DNA of 64,000 nt from contig JAVBVS010000016.1 of assembly GCA_036677805.1 (NCBI GenBank), forward strand, positions 124,001 to 188,000, written 5' to 3'. Positions within the stretch are counted from its first letter, which is position 1; the number at the start of each line of letters is the position of its first letter. Both the position numbers and the translations under genes were made by a program. Positions 1 to 8,334 of this stretch are shown piece after piece. The DNA comes from SIG78 sp036677805 (GTDB taxonomy: Bacteria > Verrucomicrobiota > Lentisphaeria > Victivallales > Victivallaceae). The notes under the pieces are model-generated. The model did no database searches, was not told the DNA's origin, and saw nothing but the letters and a program-made list of their open reading frames with translations.

Positions 1-245
1 CGTTCCCGCGCTCTCTCCGCCAGCAGCCGGTAAATCTCGATCCGGTCCGGATAGCGCTGGGTCAGCCGCAACAGAAGCCATTCGGCATCGTTCCCCTTTC
101 CCAGCTTCATCAGCCGGTCGACGCGCGCCAGCTCGGCCTTCAGCGACCGGCTCCACCAGAGATGAACGCCGAGCCACGCCATGCCGGTGAAGAAAATCAC
201 CGCCGCCAGCGTAACCAGGAAAATCATTATGGCTCTCTTGCGCAT
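1..245 (-). CDS. Membrane-anchored protein, N-terminal fragment (cut by left edge)
   Basis: Only the first ~81 residues are inside the window and the frame stays open to the edge. The sequence starts MRKRA, followed by one hydrophobic segment (about residues 7-30, rich in I, L, F and V) and then a charged helical region (KAELARVDRLMKLGK, then LLLRLTQRYPD) with the spacing of tetratricopeptide helices. This points to a single-pass inner-membrane protein with a TPR-like soluble domain, perhaps a scaffold or assembly factor. A second ATG six codons downstream is an alternative start. It lies about 115 bp behind the secreted-protein gene on the same strand and could be co-transcribed with it. The function is not recognised. 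Confidence 0.55.
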   Translation of the reverse strand, partial: MRKRAIMIFLVTLAAVIFFTGMAWLGVHLWWSRSLKAELARVDRLMKLGKGNDAEWLLLRLTQRYPDRIEIYRLLAERARE

Positions 246-362
246 CGCCCCCGCCGTTTCCGTTCCGGAACACCGGAACATCACAAAAAAACCGGTTCGC
301 CGGGTAATTTCATCATCCCGGCAAACCGGACATCCCGCGAAATTTTCATGAAAGACCGGTTT

Positions 363-1019
363 CTATGCCGCCGCCCGCTTTCGCGCCCACGGACGCAGCC
401 AGATCACCGCCAGCACCACGGCCCCGAAAATCAGACTGACCAGCATTCCCGGAAGCGATCCCTGCGCAGGCCCGGGCCGCGGCTGGCCGGACACTTCAAA
501 GTAAAAATCGCTGGCGGTATCGAGCTGGCCGGGCTTGACCGGGCTGTAACCGCCGCCATAGCCGCCGAACCCCAAAACCATCTGCAGGTTGCCGCTGCCG
601 TTGTTCTCGACATAGGCGGCTTTGCGATCATTGCCTTTTTCTTCATCGTAAATGGATTCGAGCATGGTGCCGTCTTCGGTCTTCATCCAGAACGCCACCT
701 GCTGCCCCGCGGTGAAAGTCCCCAGAGAAACCGCACTCCCGGAAGCCACCTTCGCCAGATCGAGCGTACCGCCCAGACCGGAAATCGGATCGTAGTTGGA
801 ATCAAGTACATAATATCCGATGCTGGTGACGCCCTGGGGAATGCTTCCACCCTGAAGGCTGCGCAGGAACAACTCGCTGGAGGCGGACACGGAAGCCCCG
901 ACCCCGGTATTCTGATTGATTGCCGAAACCGCCGCCGCTGCCGCCGAAGCCGTCCAGGAAAGACCAACCAGCAGCAAAACCGTCAGTGCCGACCGCCATA
1001 ATCCAATCCGATTGTTCAT
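363..1019 (-). CDS. Secreted single-pass membrane protein, unknown function
   Basis: The 218-aa product has a clear signal peptide (MNNRIGLWRSALTVLLLVGL, then SWTASA). A Gly/Ser-rich extracytoplasmic domain follows, and near the C terminus a Pro-rich linker (GQPRPGPAQG) leads into a hydrophobic helix ending in basic residues (RPWARKRAAA). The tail resembles a sorting or anchor signal, but I see no canonical LPXTG or PEP motif. The start was chosen because GGAGGGG lies 7 bp upstream and a promoter lies at 1051-1079; the frame is open a further 40 codons upstream, but that extension would begin upstream of the predicted transcription start. The middle part (IGYYVLDSNYDPISGLGG) looks like a beta-sandwich fold. 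The family is not recognised. Confidence 0.6.
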   Translation of the reverse strand: MNNRIGLWRSALTVLLLVGLSWTASAAAAAVSAINQNTGVGASVSASSELFLRSLQGGSIPQGVTSIGYYVLDSNYDPISGLGGTLDLAKVASGSAVSLGTFTAGQQVAFWMKTEDGTMLESIYDEEKGNDRKAAYVENNGSGNLQMVLGFGGYGGGYSPVKPGQLDTASDFYFEVSGQPRPGPAQGSLPGMLVSLIFGAVVLAVIWLRPWARKRAAA

Positions 1020-1050
1020 TCCGACCCCTCCTCGATTGAGAACTCCCTTA

Positions 1051-1079
1051 AATATACTACACCCCGGACTTCTTTTCAA
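1051..1079 (-). promoter_or_regulatory. Sigma-70-type promoter for the secreted protein gene
   Basis: On the minus strand TTGAAA (1079-1074) and TATATT (1056-1051) are separated by 17 bp. The predicted transcript starts about 25 bp before the ATG at 1019 and includes the GGAGGGG ribosome binding site. Confidence 0.6.
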
Positions 1080-1156
1080 GGGTCGCCGCGGAAGGCACGG
1101 CCATTTTTCACCGTTTTCTTCGCGTTTCTCGCGCAGCATCAGGGAATTCTTGAAGT

Positions 1157-2104
1157 TTACGGCAGCGCGTAGAATTCACCGCGCGGCTGTTTTTCCGCCG
1201 TAATCTTGCCGGCCCGGAGCAGGAGATCGAGCCGCTGCCTGATCCGTTCCGGCGCGGCGTTGAGCGCCACCACCAGATCATCGATCGTCGAAGGCCGCCG
1301 CCCGATCAGCGCCAGAACGCCGGCGTCGAACTCATCGGTGGCCAACTCCCGGCACAACGCCGGACTGAGGTAGCGAAAGCGCCCCACCGCTTCCACCGGC
1401 ACAAAGGGTTCGAACGCGGCGATGAAACGCCGGGTGTTGGCCGCATCGGAGGGCTTGATCCAGTCGACACATCCGGGCCGGTCGAGCGTATTGAGCTGAA
1501 CCTTGGTCACGGCAAAGGTCCGGATGTACCCGGCAAAGCGCGCAATGCTCGCATCGCTGTCGTTGATCCCGGGCACGATGAACAGCTCCAGCACCACCTT
1601 GCCCGGCTGTTCGGCGCACAGCAGCCGGATGCCTTCGGCCAGAGTTTCGACCGTCACTCCCGGCGCGGGACGGTTGATGCGGATCAATTCCTCGTCGTTG
1701 GAAGCGTCGAAATTCGGCATGATCAGATCGATTTCGGCGATGTCGCGGCGCAACGCCTCGTCCCGCAGCAACGTGCCGTTGGTCAACAGACAAATTTTAT
1801 ACTGCGGATATTTCCGCTTCACGAAACGCGCCACATCGCCGATCCGGGAGTTGAGCGTCGGCTCCCCCGCGCCGGAAAAAGTGATATAGTCAAGCTCGGG
1901 GCCGCGGCTCAGGAAAGCGTCAAGCTCCGCGATCACCGCGTCGACCGGCACATATTCGCGCCGGGCCAGCGTAAGTTCGGTAGTGACTCCGGCCTCGCAG
2001 TAAACGCAGTTCAGGGTGCAGTATTTGGCCGGCACCAGGTCGACCCCCAGCGAAATCCCCAGCCGCCGCGAGGCGACCGGCCCGAAAATATAGGTTTCTC
2101 TCAT
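1157..2104 (-). CDS. Radical SAM protein (COG0731/TYW1-related type) with C-terminal winged-helix region
   Basis: The 315-aa product carries the CTLNCVYC cluster motif (CX3CX2C, about residues 29-36), which binds the S-adenosylmethionine-cleaving [4Fe-4S] cluster. The glycine-rich FSGAGEPTLN segment and the LLTNGTL strand are standard for the radical SAM barrel. The start MRETYIFGPVASRRLG is the hallmark of a family of small radical SAM oxidoreductases related to wyosine-biosynthesis enzymes but without a known substrate. About 75 C-terminal residues (SPALCRELATDEFDAGVLAL onward) look like a winged-helix domain. It is divergent from the sugar-phosphate transferase gene, with under 100 bp between starts. 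The substrate cannot be inferred from context. Confidence 0.85.
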   Translation of the reverse strand: MRETYIFGPVASRRLGISLGVDLVPAKYCTLNCVYCEAGVTTELTLARREYVPVDAVIAELDAFLSRGPELDYITFSGAGEPTLNSRIGDVARFVKRKYPQYKICLLTNGTLLRDEALRRDIAEIDLIMPNFDASNDEELIRINRPAPGVTVETLAEGIRLLCAEQPGKVVLELFIVPGINDSDASIARFAGYIRTFAVTKVQLNTLDRPGCVDWIKPSDAANTRRFIAAFEPFVPVEAVGRFRYLSPALCRELATDEFDAGVLALIGRRPSTIDDLVVALNAAPERIRQRLDLLLRAGKITAEKQPRGEFYALP

Positions 2105-2124
2105 GATTTTTACCCGTCCCGGGG

Positions 2125-2153
2125 TTGCAACATGGTTTGGAGTGAGGTATCTT
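2125..2153 (+). promoter_or_regulatory. Promoter of the WecA/MraY-like gene
   Basis: TTGCAA (2125-2130) and TATCTT (2148-2153) are 17 bp apart. A second -10-like TATAAT overlaps at 2153-2158. Transcription would begin near 2160, about 40 bp before the ATG. Confidence 0.5.
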
Positions 2154-2201
2154 ATAATTTATACTGAAATCACCCCGTTTGCAATTCGGAGAGCGGATAA
2201 A

Positions 2202-3329
2202 ATGCAAATCCAGTGGATTTATCTTTATGTCCTGGCACTGCTGGCCGGAGCCGTCGCCGTACTGCTGCTGACCCCCATCGCCCAGTGGTGCGCGCGCAAG
2301 TTCGACATCATGGACCGGCCCGCAGGCGAAAAGCATAAATTCCACGGTCAGGCGACCCCGCTGCTCGGCGGAGCGGCCATGCTTCTGGGCTGGCTTGGAG
2401 TGCTGGCCGGTGCGCTGGGCGTCTGGTTTTTCGCTTCGGACGCCTCCAGAAGCGAACTTCTGCGCGACTATCTGCCCGGTGTCATCGCGGTGCTGCCGCG
2501 GCTCGGATTCATCGTCGCCGGGGCCGTCGGCGCCGCGCTGCTGGGTCTGATCGACGACCTCCGGGGACTCAAGGCGCACTGGAAATTTTTCGGCCAATTT
2601 CTGGTGGCATTGCTGGCGGCGGGACCGGGCGGCATCCGGATTTCGCTGTTCATCGCAATGCCGTGGGTCGGTTTTCTGCTGTCGGTTCTCTGGTTCATGG
2701 CGCTGATGAATGCGATCAACTTCTTCGACAACATGGACGGCCTCGCCGTCGGCACGGCCGCCATCGCGCTGAGCCTGTTCGGGATCGTCGCCGCCTTTCA
2801 GGAACAATACTTCGTCGCTTCTCTCAGTTCGCTCGGGGCGGGATGCGCTTTCGGCTTCTGGTTTTACAACTATACTCCGGCTTCGATTTTCATGGGCGAT
2901 TCCGGCAGCCATTTTCTGGGCTACCTGCTGGCGCTCTCCAGCGCCGGAACCACCTATTTCACGCCGGCGATCTCAAGCAGCAAACTGCCGATTCTGATTC
3001 CGCTGTGCATTCTGGCGATTCCCCTTTTCGACACCATGGCGGTCACGGTGATCCGCGCCCGGCACGGCAAACCCTTCTGGATCGGCGACCACAACCACAT
3101 TTCGCATCGCTTCGTCAAGATGGGACTGACCCGCAAGCAGGCGGTCCAGCTGGTTCACCTGCTCTGTCTCCTGACCGGTCTCAGCGTGCTCCCGGTGCTG
3201 TGGGGAAGCTACGCCACCGCCATCGTGGTCATGATTCAGATGCTGCTGCTGCTGCTGCTGGTCACCATGCTTCAATACGGCGTCAAGCCGCCGGACGTCA
3301 ACGCGGTGGTGCCGCCGGACCGCCAGTAG
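2202..3329 (+). CDS. Polyprenyl-phosphate sugar-1-phosphate transferase (WecA/TagO/MraY superfamily)
   Basis: The 375-aa multi-pass inner-membrane protein transfers a sugar-1-phosphate from a UDP-sugar to undecaprenyl phosphate, the first step in building O-antigen, capsule or wall polymers. Diagnostic cytoplasmic-loop motifs are present: DDLRGLKAHWKF, the metal-binding NAINFFDNMDGLA (about residues 169-181) and DHNHISHRF near the C terminus. About ten hydrophobic helices are visible. MQIQWIYL was chosen as start because GGAG sits about 12 bp upstream and the extra 33 codons in front overlap the promoter. The family member cannot be fixed from sequence alone: GlcNAc-1-P (WecA-like) is likelier than MurNAc-pentapeptide because MraY-specific signatures are not evident. 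Confidence 0.88.
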   Translation: MQIQWIYLYVLALLAGAVAVLLLTPIAQWCARKFDIMDRPAGEKHKFHGQATPLLGGAAMLLGWLGVLAGALGVWFFASDASRSELLRDYLPGVIAVLPRLGFIVAGAVGAALLGLIDDLRGLKAHWKFFGQFLVALLAAGPGGIRISLFIAMPWVGFLLSVLWFMALMNAINFFDNMDGLAVGTAAIALSLFGIVAAFQEQYFVASLSSLGAGCAFGFWFYNYTPASIFMGDSGSHFLGYLLALSSAGTTYFTPAISSSKLPILIPLCILAIPLFDTMAVTVIRARHGKPFWIGDHNHISHRFVKMGLTRKQAVQLVHLLCLLTGLSVLPVLWGSYATAIVVMIQMLLLLLLVTMLQYGVKPPDVNAVVPPDRQ

Positions 3330-3368
3330 CATATCCCTCCTTCCTTGAGTGATCGGAGTCTGAAAAGC

Positions 3369-4859
3369 ATGGACTGCATCCGGATTGCGGCGCACACAAT
3401 TTTCGACGGCTCGGGCCGGCCGCCCTTCGCCGGGATGGTCGCTGTCGGCGGCGGCGTGATTCAGTCGGTGGAGCCGCTGGCTCCGGACGATCCGGCGCTG
3501 GCGGCAGTGCCGGAAGACGCGCCCGCGCTGGCGCCGGGCTTCATCGACGCCCATGGCCACTCCGATCTGTCGATCTTCGCCATGCCTGCAGCCGAAGGCA
3601 AATGCGCTCAGGGCATCACCACTGAAATCGCGGGCAACTGCGGTTTGTCGGCCTTTCCGCTCACGGAACGCAACCGCGGCCATCTGGAGGAGCTTTACCG
3701 TATTTACCGGACCGAATTGAGCTGGACGGATTTCCCCTCCTATCGCCGAAAGCTGGCCGGCATCCGCGCCCGACTCGATGTGCTGGGGCTGGTCGGTCAC
3801 AACACGCTCCGCGCGGCAGTAGCCGGTTATGAAAAAAAACATTTGAGTTCCGGGGAAATCGCCGCCATGCGGCAACTGCTCGACCGCGAACTTGCAGCGG
3901 GAGCACTGGGTCTCTCGGCCGGGTTGCTTTACGTCCCCGGCTGCTTTGCCGACGGCGACGAGCTGACCGCGCTGCTCGAAGTCGTGGCCCGTCATGACCG
4001 GATTTTCACCATCCATCTCCGCAGCGAAGGCGACCGCCTGGAAGAGGCTCTCGCCGAAACTCTGGCGGCGGCGCGCCGGGCAAAGTTGCGCAAACTCCAT
4101 ATCAGCCATCTCAAAACCGCCGGAGTGCGCAATTTCGGCAAACTGCCGCTTCTGCTGGCGGCGCTGCAATCGGCAGATATGCGCGTCACCGGCGACATTT
4201 ATCCCTATACCGCCGCCATGACCCAATGCGGCGCCATTCTGCCGTCGCCATGGGATGAAATGAGCGACTCGGCCTTGACCGCGCATCTGGCCGACGCGCG
4301 CCATTTTCAAACCGCGCTGACGGCGCTGCGCGCGGCGCGCGACGCCGATTACTGGAGCCGGGTGATGATCGTGAACGCCACTCCGGCCGACCGGGATTGC
4401 TGCGGCGTCATGCTGCCGGAGGCGGCCCGGAAGCGCGGCGTCGCCCCCGAAGAACTTTTTCTGAGGATCATCCGCCGCGACGCCGCCGTGGCCATGGGGG
4501 CGTTTCACACCCTGTCACGGGAAAACATGGAAACCTTGGCCGCACTGCCCAACGTGGTCCCCGGCAGTGACGAAAGCGCGCGCAACGTCGACTCCGGATG
4601 CGGACTGAGCCACCCCCGGGGATTCGGCGCCATGCCGGAATATTTCCGGCTCCGCCGTCGTCAGGGAGCCTCGCCGGAGAGCATTATCGCCCGAATGACC
4701 GGGTTGCCGGCGGCCATATTCGGATTGTCCGACCGGGGACTGATCGCGCCGGGCAGACGCGCCGACCTGGTCCGGCTCGACCTGGAGCATTTCCAGTCGC
4801 ACGCGACCTACGCCATGCCCCATTGTCCGGCGACCGGAGCGGAAATTCTGGCTTGCTGA
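3369..4859 (+). CDS. N-acyl-D-amino-acid deacylase family amidohydrolase
   Basis: The 496-aa product is a zinc-dependent amidohydrolase. Visible features are the first metal motif PGFIDAHGHSD (about residues 56-66), the EIAGNCGLSAFP segment typical of D-aminoacylases, HLRSEGDRLEEA with a metal-ligand His, HISHLKTAG, and the catalytic Asp in PGSDES near the C terminus. The barrel is followed by the small beta domain ending GLIAPGRRADLVRLD. Such enzymes cleave N-acyl-D-amino acids or D-dipeptides, for example from cell-wall material. The ATG was preferred over an in-frame TTG 24 bp upstream because GGAG lies 11 bp before it. It follows the transferase gene by 39 bp on the same strand and may be co-transcribed. 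Confidence 0.88.
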   Translation: MDCIRIAAHTIFDGSGRPPFAGMVAVGGGVIQSVEPLAPDDPALAAVPEDAPALAPGFIDAHGHSDLSIFAMPAAEGKCAQGITTEIAGNCGLSAFPLTERNRGHLEELYRIYRTELSWTDFPSYRRKLAGIRARLDVLGLVGHNTLRAAVAGYEKKHLSSGEIAAMRQLLDRELAAGALGLSAGLLYVPGCFADGDELTALLEVVARHDRIFTIHLRSEGDRLEEALAETLAAARRAKLRKLHISHLKTAGVRNFGKLPLLLAALQSADMRVTGDIYPYTAAMTQCGAILPSPWDEMSDSALTAHLADARHFQTALTALRAARDADYWSRVMIVNATPADRDCCGVMLPEAARKRGVAPEELFLRIIRRDAAVAMGAFHTLSRENMETLAALPNVVPGSDESARNVDSGCGLSHPRGFGAMPEYFRLRRRQGASPESIIARMTGLPAAIFGLSDRGLIAPGRRADLVRLDLEHFQSHATYAMPHCPATGAEILAC

Positions 4860-4877
4860 ATCCCGGCCGTAAGCCGT

Positions 4878-5879
4878 TCACAGCACCTCTTCAAGACGGT
4901 TCTCGAAAACCGTCACGATTTCGCGGTAACGCGGCCGCCGCGACGGCACCGGATCGATCATGCGCGCCACCAGTTCGATGATGGGATTGGAGGAGGCCGG
5001 ATGGCGGCGCATCGTGCCGCCGGAAATCGGACGCCGCTGCACTTCGATCAACTCACCCGGCGATTCCACCATGCCGAAGGGATAGACCCCGCTCAACAGT
5101 TCGTAGATTGTGATTCCGAAACTGAAAATATCATCGTCGATCCCCGGCGTCGCCCCGGTCAGCAGATCGGGGCTGAAATAGCGCCAGCCGTCGAACCGCC
5201 GGAGTCCGTCGGGATCTTCGGCGTAATCGACATATTCGTCGACGCGCCGGAAGTTAGTCAGATGGCCCATCCATTCGTAGTTGACCAGAATATTGCGCGG
5301 ATTGATGTCGTAATGGCCGAAACCGCGTTGTTCGGCGGTTTCCAGCGCCCGGGCCAGGCGCACCAGCAACTGCAACGTCTGGCGCAGCGTAAAACGGTCG
5401 TCATAGGGCAATTGCAGCACATCGACCAGCGTTCCGCGCTCCATCCACGGCATCACCCAATAGGCATAGCCGTTCCAGACGCCCCCGTCCAGCACCGGCA
5501 TCACGCCGGGCTGATCCACCAGCCCGAGGGTGCGCGCATTGTCGAGCAGCCGGACGCCGCCGAGGGTTTCGGCGGCGGCCTTGCTGATTTTGACCGCCAC
5601 GTCGCGATCGAGCACGGGGTCGTACGCCTTGCAGACGTAGTTGTCAAGCGCGCCGCTGCAGAATGCGCTGATCAGACAGCCCGCGAAATATTGCGGCACG
5701 GTTACCGCCTCCCGGCAGGCCGGACAGACGGTTACGCTCAACGGCTCCAGCTCGCCCATGTCGAGCTTCGCACCGCAATGACGGCAGTGCATCTTGAGCT
5801 CCACCGTCCGTCGGTTCGCATCCAGTACCGGCGGTTCCAACCCCGCGATACGCTGCAATGCCTGCAATTCAATCGCCAT
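4878..5879 (-). CDS. Zinc-ribbon protein kinase-like protein, possible pseudokinase
   Basis: The 333-aa product has an N-terminal zinc ribbon (CRHC and CPAC, about residues 32-55) and a Ser/Thr kinase-like fold. The beta-3 lysine is present (DVAVKISKA), as are the HRD-like loop HYDINPRNIL (His-Tyr-Asp, with the Asn of HxDxxxxN) and the DIFSFGITIYELLSG helix of the lower lobe. The Mg-binding DFG motif is replaced: the equivalent segment reads LTNFRRVDEY, so the metal-ligand Asp is missing. The glycine-rich loop is also weak (SGALDNYVCKAYD). It could still bind ATP, but normal catalysis is doubtful. It ends just after the convergent amidohydrolase gene and lies 14 bp beyond the YycJ-like gene on the same strand, so the two are probably one operon. 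Confidence 0.8.
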   Translation of the reverse strand: MAIELQALQRIAGLEPPVLDANRRTVELKMHCRHCGAKLDMGELEPLSVTVCPACREAVTVPQYFAGCLISAFCSGALDNYVCKAYDPVLDRDVAVKISKAAAETLGGVRLLDNARTLGLVDQPGVMPVLDGGVWNGYAYWVMPWMERGTLVDVLQLPYDDRFTLRQTLQLLVRLARALETAEQRGFGHYDINPRNILVNYEWMGHLTNFRRVDEYVDYAEDPDGLRRFDGWRYFSPDLLTGATPGIDDDIFSFGITIYELLSGVYPFGMVESPGELIEVQRRPISGGTMRRHPASSNPIIELVARMIDPVPSRRPRYREIVTVFENRLEEVL

Positions 5880-5893
5880 GCTGTTTCACTCCC

Positions 5894-6691
5894 CTACCCG
5901 ATCCAGACTCCGGCATCGGGTTCGTTCTGCTCCAATATCCGGCAATCGACATCGTCGCGCCGCAGCTCTTCCAGGCGGCGGCGGAACAAATCCGCCACCA
6001 GTTCCCGGCAGTTGCATTCGGCGCTGATATGCGCCAGCAGCAATGCCCGGGTCCGCGCGGTCAAAAGCTCCTCCAGCGCCTCCAGCGCATGCTTGTTGTC
6101 CAAGTGGCCGGAACTGCCCATGATCCGGTGCTTCAAGCCGATTTTGCGCTTGGACTCCAGCAGCATCCGCTGGTCGTAATTGGATTCGAGCACCAGAATG
6201 TCGGCATCGCGCAACCGGTGAACCGCCAGCAGATTCAGCTGCCCAAGGTCGGTGGCCACCGCAATCTTGCACTCGCCGCTTTCAAAACAGAAGCCGACCG
6301 GATCGAGCGCGTCGTGCGACACCTTGAACGGCGTAACCTTGACCCCGGGCAGCTGAAACGGCACATCGTTGGCGAACTCGATCACCTGTCCCGGAAGCAT
6401 GTCGCGCCGCCTCAGATAGTCGGCCGCGCCGCACGGCACATAGGCCGGGATATCGAATTCGTCGCCGAAAATCCGGCAGCCCTTGACATGGTCGCCGTGC
6501 TCATGCGAAATCACGATCGCCCCGATCGAAGCCGGATCGATGTCGCGCATCTGCATCCGCACACACAGTTCCCGCCGCGAAAAACCGGCGTCGATCAGAT
6601 AGTTGTAGCCCCGGCAATGGAGCACGAACGCATTGCCCCCGGAACCGCTGCCCAGAGCGGTAATTCCGATCCGTCCTTCGCTTAAACTCAT
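5894..6691 (-). CDS. Metallo-beta-lactamase fold hydrolase, YycJ/WalJ type
   Basis: The 265-aa product has the family start ITALGSGSGGNAF, the metal motif SHEHGDH (about residues 73-79), and further ligands in VSHDALDPVGF, ATDLGQLN and AHISAECN. This matches the YycJ/WalJ exonuclease-like group, proposed to act in DNA repair or to work with cell-wall two-component systems; the substrate is unproven. The ATG used begins MSLSEGRIG. A TTG ten codons further upstream would add KKTGFFLAN but lies in an AT-rich stretch with no better ribosome binding site. It is the first gene of a leftward pair with the kinase-like gene and is divergent from rpoN. Confidence 0.85.
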   Translation of the reverse strand: MSLSEGRIGITALGSGSGGNAFVLHCRGYNYLIDAGFSRRELCVRMQMRDIDPASIGAIVISHEHGDHVKGCRIFGDEFDIPAYVPCGAADYLRRRDMLPGQVIEFANDVPFQLPGVKVTPFKVSHDALDPVGFCFESGECKIAVATDLGQLNLLAVHRLRDADILVLESNYDQRMLLESKRKIGLKHRIMGSSGHLDNKHALEALEELLTARTRALLLAHISAECNCRELVADLFRRRLEELRRDDVDCRILEQNEPDAGVWIG

Positions 6692-6816
6692 ATTCGCTAA
6701 AAAAAATCCTGTTTTTTTCAAAAAACGATTTGGAAAAAGTCATTTGGAAATTTAAATTCTATTGATGCGAAAAGCAACCCCGAATTCGGCAAAACACACA
6801 CTTTTCTCCGAAAAAG

Positions 6817-8274
6817 ATGGAAAATAGTTTCAGTCAACAATTGCATCAGCGTCAGGAGCAGACGCTGACCCCCGCCCAGCTGGCCTCGCTCTACATGCTG
6901 GCCGCACCGCTGGAAGCGCTCGAACAGCGCATCAATGCCGAGCTGGAGCACAATCCCCTGCTCGAGGCCGCGCCGCCCCCGCGCGAGGAGCTGATCGGCG
7001 ATCCGGTCGGCGCATCCAACGCCACCCTCACCGCGCCGGACGCGCCGGGCTATGACGGCGACGAAGAGGATTTCTCGCGTCTGAGCGAATTGGCCGAGCA
7101 CTGGAGCGAACAACCCGGCGACCTGCCGACAACCGGTTCGGCCGAAGACGATCAGGCGGCCCGGGATCGCCACGATTATCTGCTTTCGAGCCTGACCGAA
7201 AACCGTTCCCTGGCGGATTTTCTGCTGGAGCAGCTCGATTTCTGCGATCTGCCGCCGGTGGAGCGGAACGCAGCCGAGATGGTGATCGGCAGCATCGACG
7301 AACGCGGCTTCCTCGCCACCCATCCGGCGGATATCGCCATGGCGGGCGACCTTGGGCTGCCGGCGGTGGAGCAGGCGGTGAAACTGATTCAGAGCTTCGA
7401 TCCGCCCGGCGTCGGCGCCCGCAACATCTCCGAATCGCTGAAGCTTCAACTCGAACGCAAGCACTATCCCGACCCGCGCATCTACCGGCTGCTGGACGAG
7501 CATATCGATGCCATCGAAAACAACAAACTGCCGCAGGCGGCCCGCTCGCTCGGCATCACCCTCGACGAACTTTATGCGCTGCTGGCGGAACTCAAGAAGC
7601 TCAACCCCTCGCCCGCCTCGGGGTTCGACTTCGGCTCTCCCGGCGAATTCGTCACCCCGGAAATGGCGCTGGAGTACCGCAACGGCGAACTGGTCATCAC
7701 CGGGCGCGACCGCTACCTGCCGCGTCTGCGGATCGTGCCGCGCTATCTGGAAATGCTCGAAGACCCGCTCACTCCGCCCGAAACCAAGGCCTATCTGCGC
7801 GAAAAGCTCAGTCAGGCCGAAGCCCTGCTCAAAGGCATGGCGCTCCGGCAGGATACCCTGAGCCGGATCACGCAGGTGATCGCCCGGCGGCAGCAAGCCT
7901 ATTTCCGCGACGGCATCGCGGCGCTGGTCCCGATGACCATGGCTGAAGTCGCCCAGGAACTCGGATTGCACGAAACCACCGTAAGCCGGGCCGTGGCCAA
8001 TAAATATCTCGAAACCCCGCAGGGATTGCAGGAGTACCGCTTCTTCTTCTCCGGCGGCTATCACAACGCCGATGGCGAGGAGGTTTCCAGCCGCAGCGTC
8101 AAGGAGGCGATCCGGCAGATGATCGAAACCGAAGACCCGCGCAAGCCGCTTTCCGACGCCGCCATCGCCGAAAAACTTTCCGCTCAAGGACTCAACGTCG
8201 CGCGCCGCACTGTGGCCAAATACCGCGAAAGCCTCAATATTCCGCCCACCAACCTCCGGCGGCACCATCAGTAA
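6817..8274 (+). CDS. rpoN: RNA polymerase sigma-54 factor
   Basis: The 485-aa product recruits RNA polymerase to -24/-12 promoters and needs an AAA+ activator. Region I is the glutamine/leucine-rich start (QQLHQRQEQTLTPAQLASLY) and carries the ALEQRINAELEHNPLLE helix. An acidic region II follows (GDEEDFSRLSELAEHW), then the core-binding domain (about residues 115-310). The C-terminal DNA-binding part has the helix-turn-helix MAEVAQELGLHETTVSRAV and the RpoN box ARRTVAKYRE (about residues 465-474). Length is normal for the family. No hpf/ptsN-type partner genes follow, since the next gene is convergent, and I found no convincing -24/-12 promoter in the window. Confidence 0.95.
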   Translation: MENSFSQQLHQRQEQTLTPAQLASLYMLAAPLEALEQRINAELEHNPLLEAAPPPREELIGDPVGASNATLTAPDAPGYDGDEEDFSRLSELAEHWSEQPGDLPTTGSAEDDQAARDRHDYLLSSLTENRSLADFLLEQLDFCDLPPVERNAAEMVIGSIDERGFLATHPADIAMAGDLGLPAVEQAVKLIQSFDPPGVGARNISESLKLQLERKHYPDPRIYRLLDEHIDAIENNKLPQAARSLGITLDELYALLAELKKLNPSPASGFDFGSPGEFVTPEMALEYRNGELVITGRDRYLPRLRIVPRYLEMLEDPLTPPETKAYLREKLSQAEALLKGMALRQDTLSRITQVIARRQQAYFRDGIAALVPMTMAEVAQELGLHETTVSRAVANKYLETPQGLQEYRFFFSGGYHNADGEEVSSRSVKEAIRQMIETEDPRKPLSDAAIAEKLSAQGLNVARRTVAKYRESLNIPPTNLRRHHQ

Positions 8275-8334
8275 AACGGTTCCGCCTCAAGTTTGCCGGC
8301 AGCAGAATCCGCAATTCGCCGTCCCTTGTTCCGA

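Noticed and set aside
1020..1139. 40-codon upstream extension of the secreted protein gene
   Set aside because: It would begin upstream of the mapped promoter and hide the signal peptide; a strong Shine-Dalgarno sequence marks the inner ATG.
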